Positions 19,884 to 30,340 of a DNA stretch of 64,000 bases are shown piece after piece. Both the position numbers and the translations under genes were made by a program. This DNA comes from Shewanella glacialipiscicola (GTDB lineage: Bacteria > Pseudomonadota > Gammaproteobacteria > Enterobacterales > Shewanellaceae). Under the pieces are notes generated by a model. It searched no databases, was not told where the DNA came from, and worked only from the letters and a program-made list of their open reading frames with translations. The DNA lies in NCBI RefSeq assembly GCF_023283485.1, contig NZ_JAKILU010000005.1, forward strand, positions 172,211-236,210, given 5' to 3'. Each line of letters starts with the position of its first letter. The first letter of the stretch is position 1.

Positions 19884-22082
19884 ATGCGTATTGCATTGGT
19901 TACTGCCCTAGCACTAACATCCGGCGTAGTAACCGCCGACGAAGGACAATGGCAACCTTATCAAATGCCTTCAATTGCAGACAAACTCAGTGAACGCGGA
20001 ATCAATATTCCAGCAGAACAATTGGCCGATCTGTCACGTTACCCTATGAACGCCGTTGTAGGACTGGGCTATTGTACCGCCAGTTTTGTCTCGCCCCAAG
20101 GGCTAGTTGTGACAAACCATCATTGTGCCTACAAGGCGATACAATATAACACCAAGACAGAACATAACTATCTAGAACAGGGCTTTTTAGCCACATCAAT
20201 GGACAAGGAACCCTCGGCCGGTCCTAACGAGCGTTTATACGTTACTGAAGCAGTAACGGATGTCACTGCCAGTATCATGAAAGATCTCAGCCAAGATCCG
20301 TTAACGCGTTATGAAGACATTCAAAATCACAGCAAAGCACTGATTAAAAGCTGTGAAGCAGATGACAACTATCGCTGCAACGTCCGCAGTTTCCATAACG
20401 GCTTAGAATACTACTTAATCAAGCAATTGATGATCCGCGATGTGCGCTTAGTCTACGCACCACCTGAAAGTGTTGGAGGCTATGGTGGCGATATTGATAA
20501 CTATGAATATCCACGCCATTCGGGTGATTTTGCCTTCCTACGGGCTTATGTTGGTAAAGATGGCAAACCCGCCGCTTATAGCGACGATAATATTCCTTAC
20601 CAGCCAAAGAGTTACCTTAAGATCAATGCCGATGGCGTAAAAGCCGGTGACGGCGTGTTTGTGGCGGGTTACCCAGGCACGACTAGCCGTTACAACCTGA
20701 CCAGTGAACTTAAATTTGCCAGTGTTTGGTTGTACCCAACCCAAGCTAAACGCTATCAATTACAGATTGATACGATTGAAGCTATGGGACAAGAAGATAC
20801 TGACATCGCCATAAAGTACGCAGGCAACATGGCCTCAATGGCCAACCGGATGAAGAAACTCAACGGCCTATTAGCAGGTTTTAAAGCAACGGATATCATT
20901 GGCATTAAGCAAAGCCGTGAAGATAATTTTTTAGCTTGGCTTAAACAAAACCCTAAGCTAAATCAAAATCTCATTGCTGAGTTAGAAGTGTTACTCGTAG
21001 AGCAACAGCAAGCATTTCAAAGTAACTATTACTTTACCAATGCCCAATCGAGCACATTGTTAACCGCAGCAAACAGTCTCTACCGTCTTGCTAAAGAAAA
21101 ACAAAAGCCCGATGCCGAGCGTGAGCAAGGCTACCAAGAGCGTGATATTGTGATGTTAAACTCACGCCTCAAACGTATCGATTCTAGTTTTGATGTCAAA
21201 GTCGATAAAACGCTCTGGCTACAAGATTTAACGGCTTATCTTGGCCAATCAAATCGCGTGGCAGCGCTCGATATAATGTTAAGTATCAATAATAAAGATG
21301 CTGATCTCGCTACTAAACTCGATGGTTTGTACTCACTCACTACCCTCACAGACCAAGCTAAGCGCCTCGCGTGGATGGATGCCGATGCTAACGCTTTTGA
21401 AACCAGTGCCGATCCCTTTATCCGTTTAGCAGTCGCGCTTTATGAAACCAATATGGCTCAGGAAAAGTCAGAAAAAATCTTAGACGGTAAGTTGTCTAGT
21501 GCTCGCCCTGATTATATGGCGGCCGTAATCGCATACTATAAAGCGAATAACTGGCCAGTCTATCCTGACGCCAACGGCACACTTCGTATCAGTTATGGTA
21601 TGGTCGATGGCTATCAGTCTCGCGATGCGCTCTATAAGCAGCCATTCACTCGTCTGGATGGCATAGTCGCGAAACACACAGGTGTTGAGCCCTACAATGT
21701 GCCGAAAAAACTACTCAATGCGATTAACGAACAACGTTTGGGCGATCATCTAGTGAAATCCGTTTACCAAGATCCCCGTGGTTGGATTTGCAGACTCTTC
21801 TCTTGCTTAGACAAACCAGAGGAATTTAACTCAGTACCAGTTAACTTTTTATCCAGCGTCGATACCACAGGTGGTAACTCCGGCTCGCCAGTCTTTAACG
21901 GTAAAGGGGAGTTAGTGGGTCTTAACTTCGACTCAACCTACGAGGCTATTACCAAAGATTGGTTCTTTAACCCAACTATCACCCGCGCAGTACACGTGGA
22001 TATCCGCTATATCCTGTGGATGATGGATGAAGTCGATCATGCGGATAACCTAATTCAAGAACTGGATTTAGTGAGAAATTAA
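19884..22082 (+). CDS. S46 family dipeptidyl-peptidase (DPP11-like)
   Basis: A periplasmic serine peptidase of family S46 that releases dipeptides from peptide N-termini. The 732-residue precursor has a signal peptide (cleavage near TADE). The chymotrypsin-fold catalytic residues are seen as TNHHCAY (His79/80), the Asp-containing region around DIDNYEYPRHSGDF, and GGNSGSP (Ser666). Eighteen residues after the Ser, the specificity position reads Ser in NFDST. Published work on this family separates DPP7 (Gly there) from DPP11 (Arg or Ser there, preferring Asp/Glu at P1), so acidic specificity is likely. It is monocistronic with a terminator at 22121-22157. Confidence 0.9.
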   Translation: MRIALVTALALTSGVVTADEGQWQPYQMPSIADKLSERGINIPAEQLADLSRYPMNAVVGLGYCTASFVSPQGLVVTNHHCAYKAIQYNTKTEHNYLEQGFLATSMDKEPSAGPNERLYVTEAVTDVTASIMKDLSQDPLTRYEDIQNHSKALIKSCEADDNYRCNVRSFHNGLEYYLIKQLMIRDVRLVYAPPESVGGYGGDIDNYEYPRHSGDFAFLRAYVGKDGKPAAYSDDNIPYQPKSYLKINADGVKAGDGVFVAGYPGTTSRYNLTSELKFASVWLYPTQAKRYQLQIDTIEAMGQEDTDIAIKYAGNMASMANRMKKLNGLLAGFKATDIIGIKQSREDNFLAWLKQNPKLNQNLIAELEVLLVEQQQAFQSNYYFTNAQSSTLLTAANSLYRLAKEKQKPDAEREQGYQERDIVMLNSRLKRIDSSFDVKVDKTLWLQDLTAYLGQSNRVAALDIMLSINNKDADLATKLDGLYSLTTLTDQAKRLAWMDADANAFETSADPFIRLAVALYETNMAQEKSEKILDGKLSSARPDYMAAVIAYYKANNWPVYPDANGTLRISYGMVDGYQSRDALYKQPFTRLDGIVAKHTGVEPYNVPKKLLNAINEQRLGDHLVKSVYQDPRGWICRLFSCLDKPEEFNSVPVNFLSSVDTTGGNSGSPVFNGKGELVGLNFDSTYEAITKDWFFNPTITRAVHVDIRYILWMMDEVDHADNLIQELDLVRN

Positions 22083-22120
22083 TACTTAGCGCTAAACACT
22101 GACGCAATTAAACTAAACCA

Positions 22121-22157
22121 AAGCCGCATTATAGCCAATGCTGTTAGCGGCTTTTTT
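22121..22157 (+). terminator. Rho-independent terminator after the S46 peptidase gene
   Basis: Stem AAGCCGC / GCGGCTT with a 19-nt loop that partly pairs, followed by a T-run. Confidence 0.7.
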
Positions 22158-22271
22158 AACTATTCAGACACTAGCAGCACAGCCAGATTGAATCAGCGCA
22201 TATCACTACTGCATTACTTCATCCGTATCAAAAACAAAGTATCTTCGCAACACTCAAAGACTGAATTACAG

Positions 22272-22309
22272 ACATAAAAAAACACCGCCTAGGCGGTGTC
22301 TCTTATGTA
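22272..22309 (-). terminator. Terminator of the rpsF-priB-rpsR-rplI operon
   Basis: Perfect stem ACACCGCC-TA-GGCGGTGT at 22282-22299, followed on the minus strand by seven T residues. It lies just past the end of rplI. Confidence 0.85.
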
Positions 22310-22325
22310 TTAAAGCGAGTCGTAA

Positions 22326-22778
22326 TTAAGCTTCTGCAACCACAGAAACTTTAACAACAGCTTTAACTTCAGTGTGTAACTGAACTTCAACTTCGAAGTT
22401 GCCAATAGTACGCAGAGCGCCTAATGGTAAACGAACTTCTGATTTAGCCAGTTGAACACCAGCAGCAGTTACCGCATCAGCGATGTCACGGTTGCCAACT
22501 GAACCAAACAGTTTGCCTTCATCGCCAGCTTTAGAAGCGATAACAACAGCTTCTAGTGCAGCGATTTTCTCAGCACGTTGGTTAGCAGCAGCTAAGTCAG
22601 CAGCTAATTTAGCTTCTAATTCAGCGCGACGAGCTTCAAATACTGCAGTATTTGCAGCATTTGCAACTACCGCTTTACCATAAGGTAAAAGGAAGTTACG
22701 AGCATAACCGGCTTTAACTGAAACTTGGTCGCCTAAGCTACCTAAGTTTGCAACTTTATCTAGTAAAATAACATTCAT
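22326..22778 (-). CDS. rplI: 50S ribosomal protein L9
   Basis: L9 binds 23S rRNA near the L1 stalk and limits frameshifting. The N-terminal RNA-binding domain is typical: [17 protein letters not shown], then [15 protein letters not shown]. It is followed by the long connecting helix, rich in Ala, Glu and Arg, and the C-terminal domain. The start is the ATG at 22778 (150 residues), as in other L9 proteins, rather than an ATG two codons earlier. It is the last gene of the rpsF-priB-rpsR-rplI operon. Confidence 0.98.
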   Translation of the reverse strand: MNVILLDKVANLGSLGDQVSVKAGYARNFLLPYGKAVVANAANTAVFEARRAELEAKLAADLAAANQRAEKIAALEAVVIASKAGDEGKLFGSVGNRDIADAVTAAGVQLAKSEVRLPLGALRTIGNFEVEVQLHTEVKAVVKVSVVAEA

Positions 22779-22815
22779 TATCAAATCCTCTATATTCGAT
22801 TAGGAATACTGCAAA

Positions 22816-23055
<240 letters not shown>

Positions 23056-23361
23056 CTAAGTTTTCAATTCGACATTTTCGGCATGGATAACTAAGCGGTT
23101 TTGACCATTACGCCCCTGTTGAAGCGTCATAAAGCCTTGCACTTGTACTTCCACACCTGCTTTCAGATCATCTGCTACGCTTTCAAAGCGTGGGCCACTC
23201 AATATCACTTGAATTTGTACGTAGACGTTGCGGAGCATATCTGCTTCATAACGCTGCGATTTGTGTTCCAACATCATTACACTGTGTGCAATACCTGCTG
23301 GGCTTTTAAAGCGTCTTGAACGAGTTATCGTTCCAGATAACACCAAGTTATTGGTGGTCAC
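23056..23361 (-). CDS. priB: Primosomal replication protein N
   Basis: PriB is a dimeric single-strand-binding OB-fold protein that joins PriA and DnaT at stalled forks to reload DnaB. The 101-residue sequence has the OB-fold start LVLSGTITRSRRFKSPAGIAH, then MLEHKSQRYEADMLRN, and ends with the conserved LVIHAENVELK. The start codon is GTG. Its position between rpsF and rpsR is diagnostic. Confidence 0.96.
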   Translation of the reverse strand: MTTNNLVLSGTITRSRRFKSPAGIAHSVMMLEHKSQRYEADMLRNVYVQIQVILSGPRFESVADDLKAGVEVQVQGFMTLQQGRNGQNRLVIHAENVELKT

Positions 23362-23369
23362 AGATTACC

Positions 23370-23765
23370 TTACTCAGCGTTTTCTTCAGCGTGAGCTTCA
23401 TCATATGAGCGTTCGCCAGCTGGGCCACGACGTGAATCGCGCTCATCTCTAGCTTTAGCCATTGGCGATGCTTCAGTAACGGCAACTTTAGTACGCATTA
23501 CCATGTTACGCAGAACTGCGTCGTTGAAACGGAAAGCTGTTTCTAGCTCTTCGATCGTCTCTGCTTTAGCTTCAACGTTCATAAGAACGTAGTGAGCTTT
23601 ATGCAGATCAAGAATTGGGTAAGCCAGTTGACGACGGCCCCAATCTTCTAAACGGTGAATTGTGCCGTTAGCTTCGGTGATAACACCTGTGTAACGCTCA
23701 ATCATACCTGGTACTTGTTCACTTTGATCTGGGTGAACCATAAATACGATTTCGTAATGACGCAT
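23370..23765 (-). CDS. rpsF: 30S ribosomal protein S6
   Basis: S6 binds the central domain of 16S rRNA as a heterodimer with S18. The 131-residue protein opens [21 protein letters not shown]. It contains [13 protein letters not shown] and [18 protein letters not shown] and ends in an acidic tail after residue 105, as in other gammaproteobacteria, where RimK may add glutamates. It is the first gene of the operon; AAGGAGC lies upstream. The leader may bind the S6:S18 complex (see 23768-23812). Confidence 0.98.
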   Translation of the reverse strand: MRHYEIVFMVHPDQSEQVPGMIERYTGVITEANGTIHRLEDWGRRQLAYPILDLHKAHYVLMNVEAKAETIEELETAFRFNDAVLRNMVMRTKVAVTEASPMAKARDERDSRRGPAGERSYDEAHAEENAE

Positions 23766-23767
23766 TT

Positions 23768-23812
23768 ATTGCTCCTTACGGTTATGTAGCCTCGGTATTG
23801 GCTCAGTCAGAC
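23768..23812 (-). promoter_or_regulatory. Possible S6:S18-binding leader of rpsF
   Basis: On the minus strand just before rpsF, an AGCC / GGCT stem encloses AATACCGA and is followed by ACCGTAAGGAGC. CCG-containing loops near the rpsF start are the hallmark of the described S6:S18 autoregulatory motif. The match is by eye only. Confidence 0.35.
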
Positions 23813-23978
23813 CAAATGGAGGCAAGGAACGAAAAATAGTGACTGATTTGAGCGCGAGATAGTACAGAAAGCAAGCCAGAAACTCAAGCAATAACTTTGC
23901 CTCGCTAATCAATACAGGTATGATGGCGCCTCACATATATTCGGACGTCTGAAATCAGCTAATCAAGAATTAAACATA

Positions 23979-24722
23979 ATGCTAAAAGCTATCGTGCCAA
24001 TCAGTTTATTTTGCCTTTCGTTTCCAGCGCTTGCGCTTATACCTCCTGACTATCAAGAACCGCCAAGTGATTTTACTGCAGAAATCGAGGCCGGTTTGCA
24101 ACTGAATACTGGCAATAATGAATCAAGTAGTTTTAATGGTCGCACCCAACTGATTTATGATACTGAACGAACCAAGCAAGAAGCCACGCTAAAAGCCTAC
24201 TTTGCCTCAGAAAAAAGCCAAACAACCTCAGAGAAATATGAACTACAGCTACAGTCAAACTATAAATTGACTAAGGGCTATGTCTTCGGTCGTGGTGATT
24301 TTACTTGGGATCAATTCGGTAGTTACACACAAATATCAACTCTTTCTAGTGGTTACGGTTTTAATGCCATCAGTAGTTATAAAACCAAACTCAGCCTCGA
24401 AATCGGTCCCGGTTACCGATATAACTTACCCGCAGAATCAGTCGATATTCCTAATCCTGATGCTGAAAAAGATATCATTCTACGTACAGCGGCTAAATTT
24501 TCCCAAAAGCTACAGGAATATAGCAGCCTAAATGCGGATCTAACTGCGGAGGTAGGCGAGAATAACAACACCCTCACCTTAGATATGAACTACAAGAATC
24601 TTGTGTTCCAAGATTGGGCATTTAAGATTGGTATGAACATTAAATACACTGAAGCCGTACCAGAAGGTAGCCAACAGACGGATACCATCACCACCTTCAA
24701 CCTGCTTTATACCTTTAGATAA
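23979..24722 (+). CDS. DUF481 family outer membrane protein
   Basis: A 247-residue DUF481 (YdiY-like) protein with a signal peptide (cleavage near ALAL). The mature part is a predicted beta-barrel of alternating strands: EIEAGLQLNTGNNESSSFNG, TKGYVFGRGDFTWDQFGSY and KTKLSLEIGPGYRYNLP. It ends in an aromatic-then-Arg strand (FNLLYTFR). Family members are salt- or acid-induced outer-membrane proteins with no defined transport role. It lies alone on the plus strand, upstream of an MFS gene. Confidence 0.82.
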   Translation: MLKAIVPISLFCLSFPALALIPPDYQEPPSDFTAEIEAGLQLNTGNNESSSFNGRTQLIYDTERTKQEATLKAYFASEKSQTTSEKYELQLQSNYKLTKGYVFGRGDFTWDQFGSYTQISTLSSGYGFNAISSYKTKLSLEIGPGYRYNLPAESVDIPNPDAEKDIILRTAAKFSQKLQEYSSLNADLTAEVGENNNTLTLDMNYKNLVFQDWAFKIGMNIKYTEAVPEGSQQTDTITTFNLLYTFR

Positions 24723-24941
24723 ATCCATACTCAATAAAAATGCGCTTATAACGCGACTCGCGGGTTCTCATTTTAAAACATGCTTGAGTGCGCATACCTT
24801 GTGTCATCAGGTCTTCATAATCTTTCACGTAAAAACGGGGGCTTAATCAAGATTTTCTAACAATTTGCAACACAACATAAACACTAACCCCTGATATACT
24901 CTCCCCACGTTGTTATTTTTGTTGTGTTTTCGGAGTTGTAT

Positions 24942-26378
24942 ATGACTAATCCGCTACGCACTTTCGCCTCCTTATATAGCACTACTTTATTAATGGTATT
25001 GGCTGGCGGTTTACTCACAACCTATCTTGGCCTTAGGCTCTCTGTAATGCATGTGCCACAGATATGGATTGGCGGTATGATGTCAGCCTACTATATTGGT
25101 CTTGTTGCAGGCTCTAAAATTGGCCACAAACTGATCGCTCAAGTAGGGCATATTCGTGCCTTTGTTGCCAGTGCAGGAATAGTCGCCGCCTCAGCATTAG
25201 GCCATGCACTCGTGGATGAGCTATCGGTTTGGCTACTGCTGCGGTTGATTGTTGGTATGGGAATGATGTGCCAATACATGGTGTTAGAAAGCTGGCTTAA
25301 CGAACAAGCAGAGAGCAACCAACGCGGTACTGTATTTGCCAGTTATATGATTGTTTCTTACTTCGGCTTAATCTTAGGCCAAGGTGCCATCAGTATCTTC
25401 CCCGAATTAGGTTTAGAGCCATTACTGCTTATCGCCATTTGCTTCTCACTCTGTATTGTACCAATTTCACTCACCCGCCGTCTTCACCCCGCGCCTTTGG
25501 TACCGGCACCGCTTAAAATTGCCCATTATTGGAAAAAAGCACCGCAAGCACTCACTACCATAGCGATTGGTAGCATGATAGTCGGTTCGTTTTATGGTCT
25601 CGCGCCCGCCTATGCCAGTAACTTAGGCTTACCACCAGAAAAAGTCGCCACTTATATGACAGCAACTATTTTAGCGGGATTATTGGCGCAATGGCCGATG
25701 GGAAAACTATCTGACATTATGTCCCGCAGTCGTCTTATTCGCATCAACTGTGTATTGCTCGGTGCCTTAGCTTTAGCAATCACCTTCATCCCCTACCATC
25801 CCGTTATTTCACTGGTAATGACTTTTCTATTTGGCATTTTAGGCTTTACTTTTTATCCACTGGCTACAGCGCTTGCCAACTCACGAGTCGAGCAAAATGA
25901 ACGAGTGGGTTTATCCGCCACCATTCTATTAACCTTTGGTTTAGGTGCCAGTATCGGCCCTCTCATCGCCTCTACGTTAATGCAATGCCTGGGTAACAGC
26001 ATGTTATATGGCTTCATGTCGGCCTGTACCATAATTCTGTTTATACGTTTACATTACGTGCATTCAAAACAAAAAGTCGAAACCAATGTGACCCAAGATT
26101 ATATGATGGCAACAGGTGATTTAGTCTCCTCACCACTGGCAGCAGCATTAGATCCACGAGTTGATGTTGAGTCGATTCAAGAACATATGACGCCATCGTT
26201 TAACGCTGATGAGGACGAATATGATTTAGGAGCTGATGGCGTAGATAATGATGACGCGGTTGAGTGTAATGAAGAACAACTCACCTTTTGTTTCGATACT
26301 TGGCAAACAGACGTAGAAGCGACTCAAACCGATAGCACTGATGATAATCAAGCTAACGTAGAAAAAGCCTTTAGTTAA
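24942..26378 (+). CDS. MFS transporter (YcaD-like)
   Basis: A major facilitator superfamily transporter of 478 residues with about 12 predicted transmembrane helices in the first 385 residues. The family-typical GSKIGHKLIAQVGHIR loop between helices 2 and 3 and the GKLSDIMSRSRLIR central repeat are present. It most resembles the YcaD/TsgA-like group; the substrate is unknown. The cytoplasmic C-terminus (about 400-478) is strikingly acidic (DEDEYDLGADGVDNDD). The ATG at 24942 has GGAG upstream and is preferred to the ATG at 24924. A strong terminator follows. Confidence 0.88.
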   Translation: MTNPLRTFASLYSTTLLMVLAGGLLTTYLGLRLSVMHVPQIWIGGMMSAYYIGLVAGSKIGHKLIAQVGHIRAFVASAGIVAASALGHALVDELSVWLLLRLIVGMGMMCQYMVLESWLNEQAESNQRGTVFASYMIVSYFGLILGQGAISIFPELGLEPLLLIAICFSLCIVPISLTRRLHPAPLVPAPLKIAHYWKKAPQALTTIAIGSMIVGSFYGLAPAYASNLGLPPEKVATYMTATILAGLLAQWPMGKLSDIMSRSRLIRINCVLLGALALAITFIPYHPVISLVMTFLFGILGFTFYPLATALANSRVEQNERVGLSATILLTFGLGASIGPLIASTLMQCLGNSMLYGFMSACTIILFIRLHYVHSKQKVETNVTQDYMMATGDLVSSPLAAALDPRVDVESIQEHMTPSFNADEDEYDLGADGVDNDDAVECNEEQLTFCFDTWQTDVEATQTDSTDDNQANVEKAFS

Positions 26379-26392
26379 AAAATGCTCATAAA

Positions 26393-26430
26393 AAAACGGC
26401 TTGACTGTAGATACAGTTAAGCCGTTTTTG
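26393..26430. terminator. Bidirectional terminator between the MFS gene and rlmB
   Basis: Long stem AAAAACGGCTT / AAGCCGTTTTT with a second inner stem ACTGTA / TACAGT. It sits between convergent genes. Confidence 0.85.
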
Positions 26431-26467
26431 ATTACCACAAGCGTGGTATCACTGCGTAGTTTAAATA

Positions 26468-27208
26468 TTAGCTACGACGCTGACGTACAGCCTCAAATAG
26501 ACAAACACCCGTCGCTACCGATACGTTCAAGCTAGATACACTGCCCGCCATCGGAATTGAAATCAGCGAATCACAAGACTCGCGACTTAAACGGCGTAAC
26601 CCTTTATCTTCGGCGCCCATAGCAATCGCTAGCGGCCCTTTAAGATCGGCTTGATAAAGTTCGCAATCGGCTTCACCGGCAGTGCCCACAATCCACACAC
26701 CTTTATCTTGTAGGTGGCGCATAGTGCGCGCTAAGTTCGTAACTTGGAATAACGGTACAGTTTCTGCTGCGCCGCAAGCCACTTTACTCACAGTCGCAGT
26801 TAAGCCGACTGAGTTATCTTTAGGCACGATAATACCTTGCACGCCAGCCGCATCGGCATTACGTAAGCAAGCACCTAAATTATGCGGATCCGTCACGCCA
26901 TCCAAAATCAACAGGAAAGGTTGCTCAGTATTAGCAAGCAGCACATCTAAATCTTGTTCATTTAACACTTTAGCGGCTTTGACGCGCGCCACAATACCTT
27001 GATGTTGGCTGCTTTCAGCTTTGTCATCCAAAACCTTACGTGACGCCAGTTGAATGGTTGTCCCGAATGATTTGGCTTCATTAGCCAAGGCCGTTAAACG
27101 CTCATCATCGCGACCTTGTAACAACCATAATTCAATAATGCGCTCAGGGCTGTGCTTTAACAGGGCTTCAACTGCGTGGATCCCAAAAATAATATCTTGT
27201 TTTTTCAT
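26468..27208 (-). CDS. rlmB: 23S rRNA (guanosine(2251)-2'-O)-methyltransferase
   Basis: RlmB uses SAM to methylate the 2'-O of G2251 in the peptidyl-transferase P-loop of 23S rRNA. The protein is a 246-residue SPOUT enzyme. The N-terminal L7Ae-like domain starts [19 protein letters not shown], and the knotted catalytic domain has [31 protein letters not shown] and [17 protein letters not shown]. Its start abuts the rnr stop codon directly, so the two genes are translationally coupled, as in E. coli. Confidence 0.97.
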   Translation of the reverse strand: MKKQDIIFGIHAVEALLKHSPERIIELWLLQGRDDERLTALANEAKSFGTTIQLASRKVLDDKAESSQHQGIVARVKAAKVLNEQDLDVLLANTEQPFLLILDGVTDPHNLGACLRNADAAGVQGIIVPKDNSVGLTATVSKVACGAAETVPLFQVTNLARTMRHLQDKGVWIVGTAGEADCELYQADLKGPLAIAMGAEDKGLRRLSRESCDSLISIPMAGSVSSLNVSVATGVCLFEAVRQRRS

Positions 27209-29680
27209 TTATTTCTTTCTCGTGCTCCGCTTAGCGGCTTTTGGCTTGGTAGCCGGATCTTTTTCTACTGTTGTCTGAGCTTTAGTCGCTGCTTTAGCCT
27301 TAGTGCTAGTTTTAGCTTTAGGCTTAGTACTCGTTTTAGTACTAGCCTTAGGTTTGGCTTTGGCAGCTTCAGTCTTAGCTGTAGATGTCGCGGTTTTGTT
27401 CGTTTTGCCTTGCTTAGCGCCTTCGCGATTAACGCGTTCACGGGCGGTAATCGGCTTATCACGGCTAGCTGACGACTTACGCTTACTACCTTTGCCATCG
27501 TCACCCAACATCACTAAGTCAATCTGTCTGTCATCTAGGTTAACCGCCGCGACTTTCACTGTCACAGGATCGCCCACTTGATAAACTTGCTTAGTATGTT
27601 CACCGATGAGTCGTTGGCGCATAGAATCAAACTGATAGTAATCGCTACCTAGGCTTGAAATATGCACTAAGCCATCGATAAACAACTCATTTAAGCGCAC
27701 GAACAAACCAAAGCTGGTGACCGATGCAATCACAGCCGCGAAAGTATCGCCGACATGATCTTGCATAAACTCGCACTTCAGCCAATCGCTGACATCACGA
27801 GTCGCTTCATCAGCACGACGCTCAGTGGTTGAGCACTCTTCACCTAATTTTTCGAGCTCATCGAGTTGATAATGGTAGCCACCATCCTGCGTCCACTTCT
27901 CAGTGGTTTCACCCTGTTCTTTTGCCAGTAAATAACGGATCACTCTGTGTAAGACTAAATCCGGATAGCGGCGAATAGGCGATGTAAAATGCGCGTATTC
28001 TTCTAGTGCTAAACCAAAATGACCTTCGTTATCAGGGGTGTAAATTGCTTGGCGCATAGAGCGCAGCAACATCACTTGGATAAGCTCAGCATCGGGACGT
28101 TCGGCAATTTGTAGCATTAAATTTTGATAATCTGACGGTGTCGGTTCTAAACCGCCACCCATCGTTAAACCACGCTCAGCAAGGAACTCTTTAAAGTTTG
28201 CCAGCTTTTGCTCCGATGGCGCTTCATGCACGCGATACAGCACTTCACCTTTATGTTTCTTGACAAACTTAGCCGCAGAAACGTTGGCTAAAATCATGCA
28301 TTCTTCAATAATTTTATGGGCTTGATTACGACCACGCGGGACGATTTTATCAATCTTACGTTGCTCATTAAAAATGAACTGCGTTTCCATCGTCTCAAAC
28401 GCAATCGCACCACGTTCAGCCCTTTGTTCATCAAGTGCTAAATACAAAGATTGTAAACATTGCAGATGCGGGAATAGGGCTTCATGCTCAGGCGCAATTG
28501 GGCCACCTTCTAACATATCCGCGACTTGGGTGTAAGTGAAGCGAGCGTGTGAATACATCACTGCCGGATAAAATTTATAGCCCGATAACTTACCTTTAGC
28601 AGACACAGTCATCTCAGCGACCATACATAAACGATCGACGTGAGGATTTAGCGAACATAGGCCGTTAGAGATTTTCTCCGGCAGCATAGGGATCACTTGC
28701 GACGGGAAATACACTGAGTTACCACGAGCACGTGCTTCTGTATCTAAAACAGAGTCGGTACGTACATAGTAACTTACGTCTGCAATCGCAACCCATAAAC
28801 GCCAGCCGCCACCGACCTTTTTCTCTGCATACACGGCATCGTCAAAATCGCGGGCATCTTCGCCATCAATAGTCACTAAAGGTAAATGGCGTAAATCGAC
28901 ACGGCCAACTCTATCAGCATCGGTCACTTCATCGGGAATGCGGCGCAGTTTTTTCTCGATTGCCGGAGACCAAGTATGAGGTAAGTCATAGTTGCGCAGA
29001 GCGATTTCAATTTCCATCCCCGGCGCCATTTGCTTACCGAGTACTTCTGTCACTTTACCCGCAGCCTTAACAAAACGACCTGGGCGACGCGTTAACTCCA
29101 CCACCACAACATCGCCTTGACGGGCGCCATTACGATCTTCATCCGCGACTAAAATTTCTTGAGTAATACGCTTATCATCGGCGATGACAAATGCCATACC
29201 GCTATCAACATGATAACGGCCAACAATTGCAGCGCTTCGTGGCTGGATCAGACGAACTAAACGCGCCTCACGACGTCCACGGCGATCTGTGCCCGCTTTT
29301 TGCGCCAGCACTTTATCACCGTGGAAATACATCAGCATATCGCGGTTTGAAATAAATAAGTCATCACCACCTTCATCGGGTTTAAAAAAGCCAAAGCCTT
29401 CTCTGTGCCCGATAATAGTGCCGGAGATCAGATCCATCTTCTCGGGCAAGCCATAGCTCTGCCCGCGAGTAAATACCAACTCGCCATCGCGTTCCATCGC
29501 ACGTAAGCGACGACGCAGGGCTTCAAGTGGCTCTTCCTCATGGATGTTTAATGCCGCGGCAATACTGTCACGAGTGATAGGTGATTTCTGAGAACGTAAG
29601 TAATCGATAATATACTCACGGCTTGGGATAGGGTTTTCGTACTTATCCTGTTCACGCTCAAAATGAGGGTCTTTTATCAT
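27209..29680 (-). CDS. rnr: Ribonuclease R
   Basis: RNase R is the 3'-5' exoribonuclease that degrades structured RNA and takes part in rRNA quality control and cold or stress adaptation. The 823-residue protein has an N-terminal helix-turn-helix, two cold-shock domains, the RNB domain with the magnesium-binding [16 protein letters not shown] near residues 270-285, and an S1 domain ([20 protein letters not shown]). The final 100 residues form a basic, low-complexity Lys/Ala/Thr tail with [21 protein letters not shown] repeats shorter than 10 residues each. It lies between motX and rlmB. Confidence 0.97.
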   Translation of the reverse strand: MIKDPHFEREQDKYENPIPSREYIIDYLRSQKSPITRDSIAAALNIHEEEPLEALRRRLRAMERDGELVFTRGQSYGLPEKMDLISGTIIGHREGFGFFKPDEGGDDLFISNRDMLMYFHGDKVLAQKAGTDRRGRREARLVRLIQPRSAAIVGRYHVDSGMAFVIADDKRITQEILVADEDRNGARQGDVVVVELTRRPGRFVKAAGKVTEVLGKQMAPGMEIEIALRNYDLPHTWSPAIEKKLRRIPDEVTDADRVGRVDLRHLPLVTIDGEDARDFDDAVYAEKKVGGGWRLWVAIADVSYYVRTDSVLDTEARARGNSVYFPSQVIPMLPEKISNGLCSLNPHVDRLCMVAEMTVSAKGKLSGYKFYPAVMYSHARFTYTQVADMLEGGPIAPEHEALFPHLQCLQSLYLALDEQRAERGAIAFETMETQFIFNEQRKIDKIVPRGRNQAHKIIEECMILANVSAAKFVKKHKGEVLYRVHEAPSEQKLANFKEFLAERGLTMGGGLEPTPSDYQNLMLQIAERPDAELIQVMLLRSMRQAIYTPDNEGHFGLALEEYAHFTSPIRRYPDLVLHRVIRYLLAKEQGETTEKWTQDGGYHYQLDELEKLGEECSTTERRADEATRDVSDWLKCEFMQDHVGDTFAAVIASVTSFGLFVRLNELFIDGLVHISSLGSDYYQFDSMRQRLIGEHTKQVYQVGDPVTVKVAAVNLDDRQIDLVMLGDDGKGSKRKSSASRDKPITARERVNREGAKQGKTNKTATSTAKTEAAKAKPKASTKTSTKPKAKTSTKAKAATKAQTTVEKDPATKPKAAKRSTRKK

Positions 29681-29719
29681 TCAATATCCAAATAATGTGT
29701 CTCTAGATTGAGAGACAAC

Positions 29720-30340
29720 TTAACGGCTTCGCAGCTGTTCTTGCTGGGCCCGCGCCACTGCACTGGGGGGCATTTTAGCTGCTAACGCCTTCAGTAAAGA
29801 CAAGGCTTTTTTCTGTGTCGCCTCGTCCGTAAATACATCGTTATATAACCAGTGATAGGCGATCTCGTAATCCCGAGGGCTACCATAACCTTCACTGAAT
29901 AAACGCACTAACGTCATACGAGCGGATAAATCACCACTTGCAGCCGCAGGCAGTAAATAATGTACTGCCCTTTCTTTATTGCGGATGACAAATTTCCCAC
30001 TCTGATAATACTCGGCAAGCTTTAACATCGCTTCTGAGCTACCTTGTTCGGCCGAGTCACGTAACAAAGCAATACCCTTTGCAGGGTTAGCTTTTACACA
30101 GGTTCCATGGTTGAGCATTTCGCCCCATAGAAACTGATATAAAGGCTGTTTTAAGACTTGGGCTCGCGCCTCAATGTCTTGGACTAGCTGGCAATCATCA
30201 TGTTTCACTTTTGCTAAGTATTGATTGCTACGGATCAAATCAAGCAATTGATCTTGGCTATAAATATCCACCGCCTCCGTTTGTGCAAAGCACATTGAAG
30301 AGATTAAAGATAATAGCGCGACCAGTGCTGTACGTAGCAT
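29720..30340 (-). CDS. motX: Flagellar motor T-ring protein MotX
   Basis: MotX forms part of the periplasmic T ring that holds PomAB or MotAB stators in polar flagella of Vibrio and Shewanella. The 206-residue product from the ATG at 30340 has a signal peptide (cleavage near CFAQ). Sel1-like repeats follow: GIALLRDSAEQGSSEAMLKLAEYY, RAVHYLLPAAASGDLSARM and DYEIAYHWLYND. Six-residue Cys-containing motifs (DDCQL, HGTCV) match MotX. From memory, motX sits next to rnr in Shewanella oneidensis, which supports the call. No other flagellar gene is near. Confidence 0.85.
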   Translation of the reverse strand: MLRTALVALLSLISSMCFAQTEAVDIYSQDQLLDLIRSNQYLAKVKHDDCQLVQDIEARAQVLKQPLYQFLWGEMLNHGTCVKANPAKGIALLRDSAEQGSSEAMLKLAEYYQSGKFVIRNKERAVHYLLPAAASGDLSARMTLVRLFSEGYGSPRDYEIAYHWLYNDVFTDEATQKKALSLLKALAAKMPPSAVARAQQEQLRSR

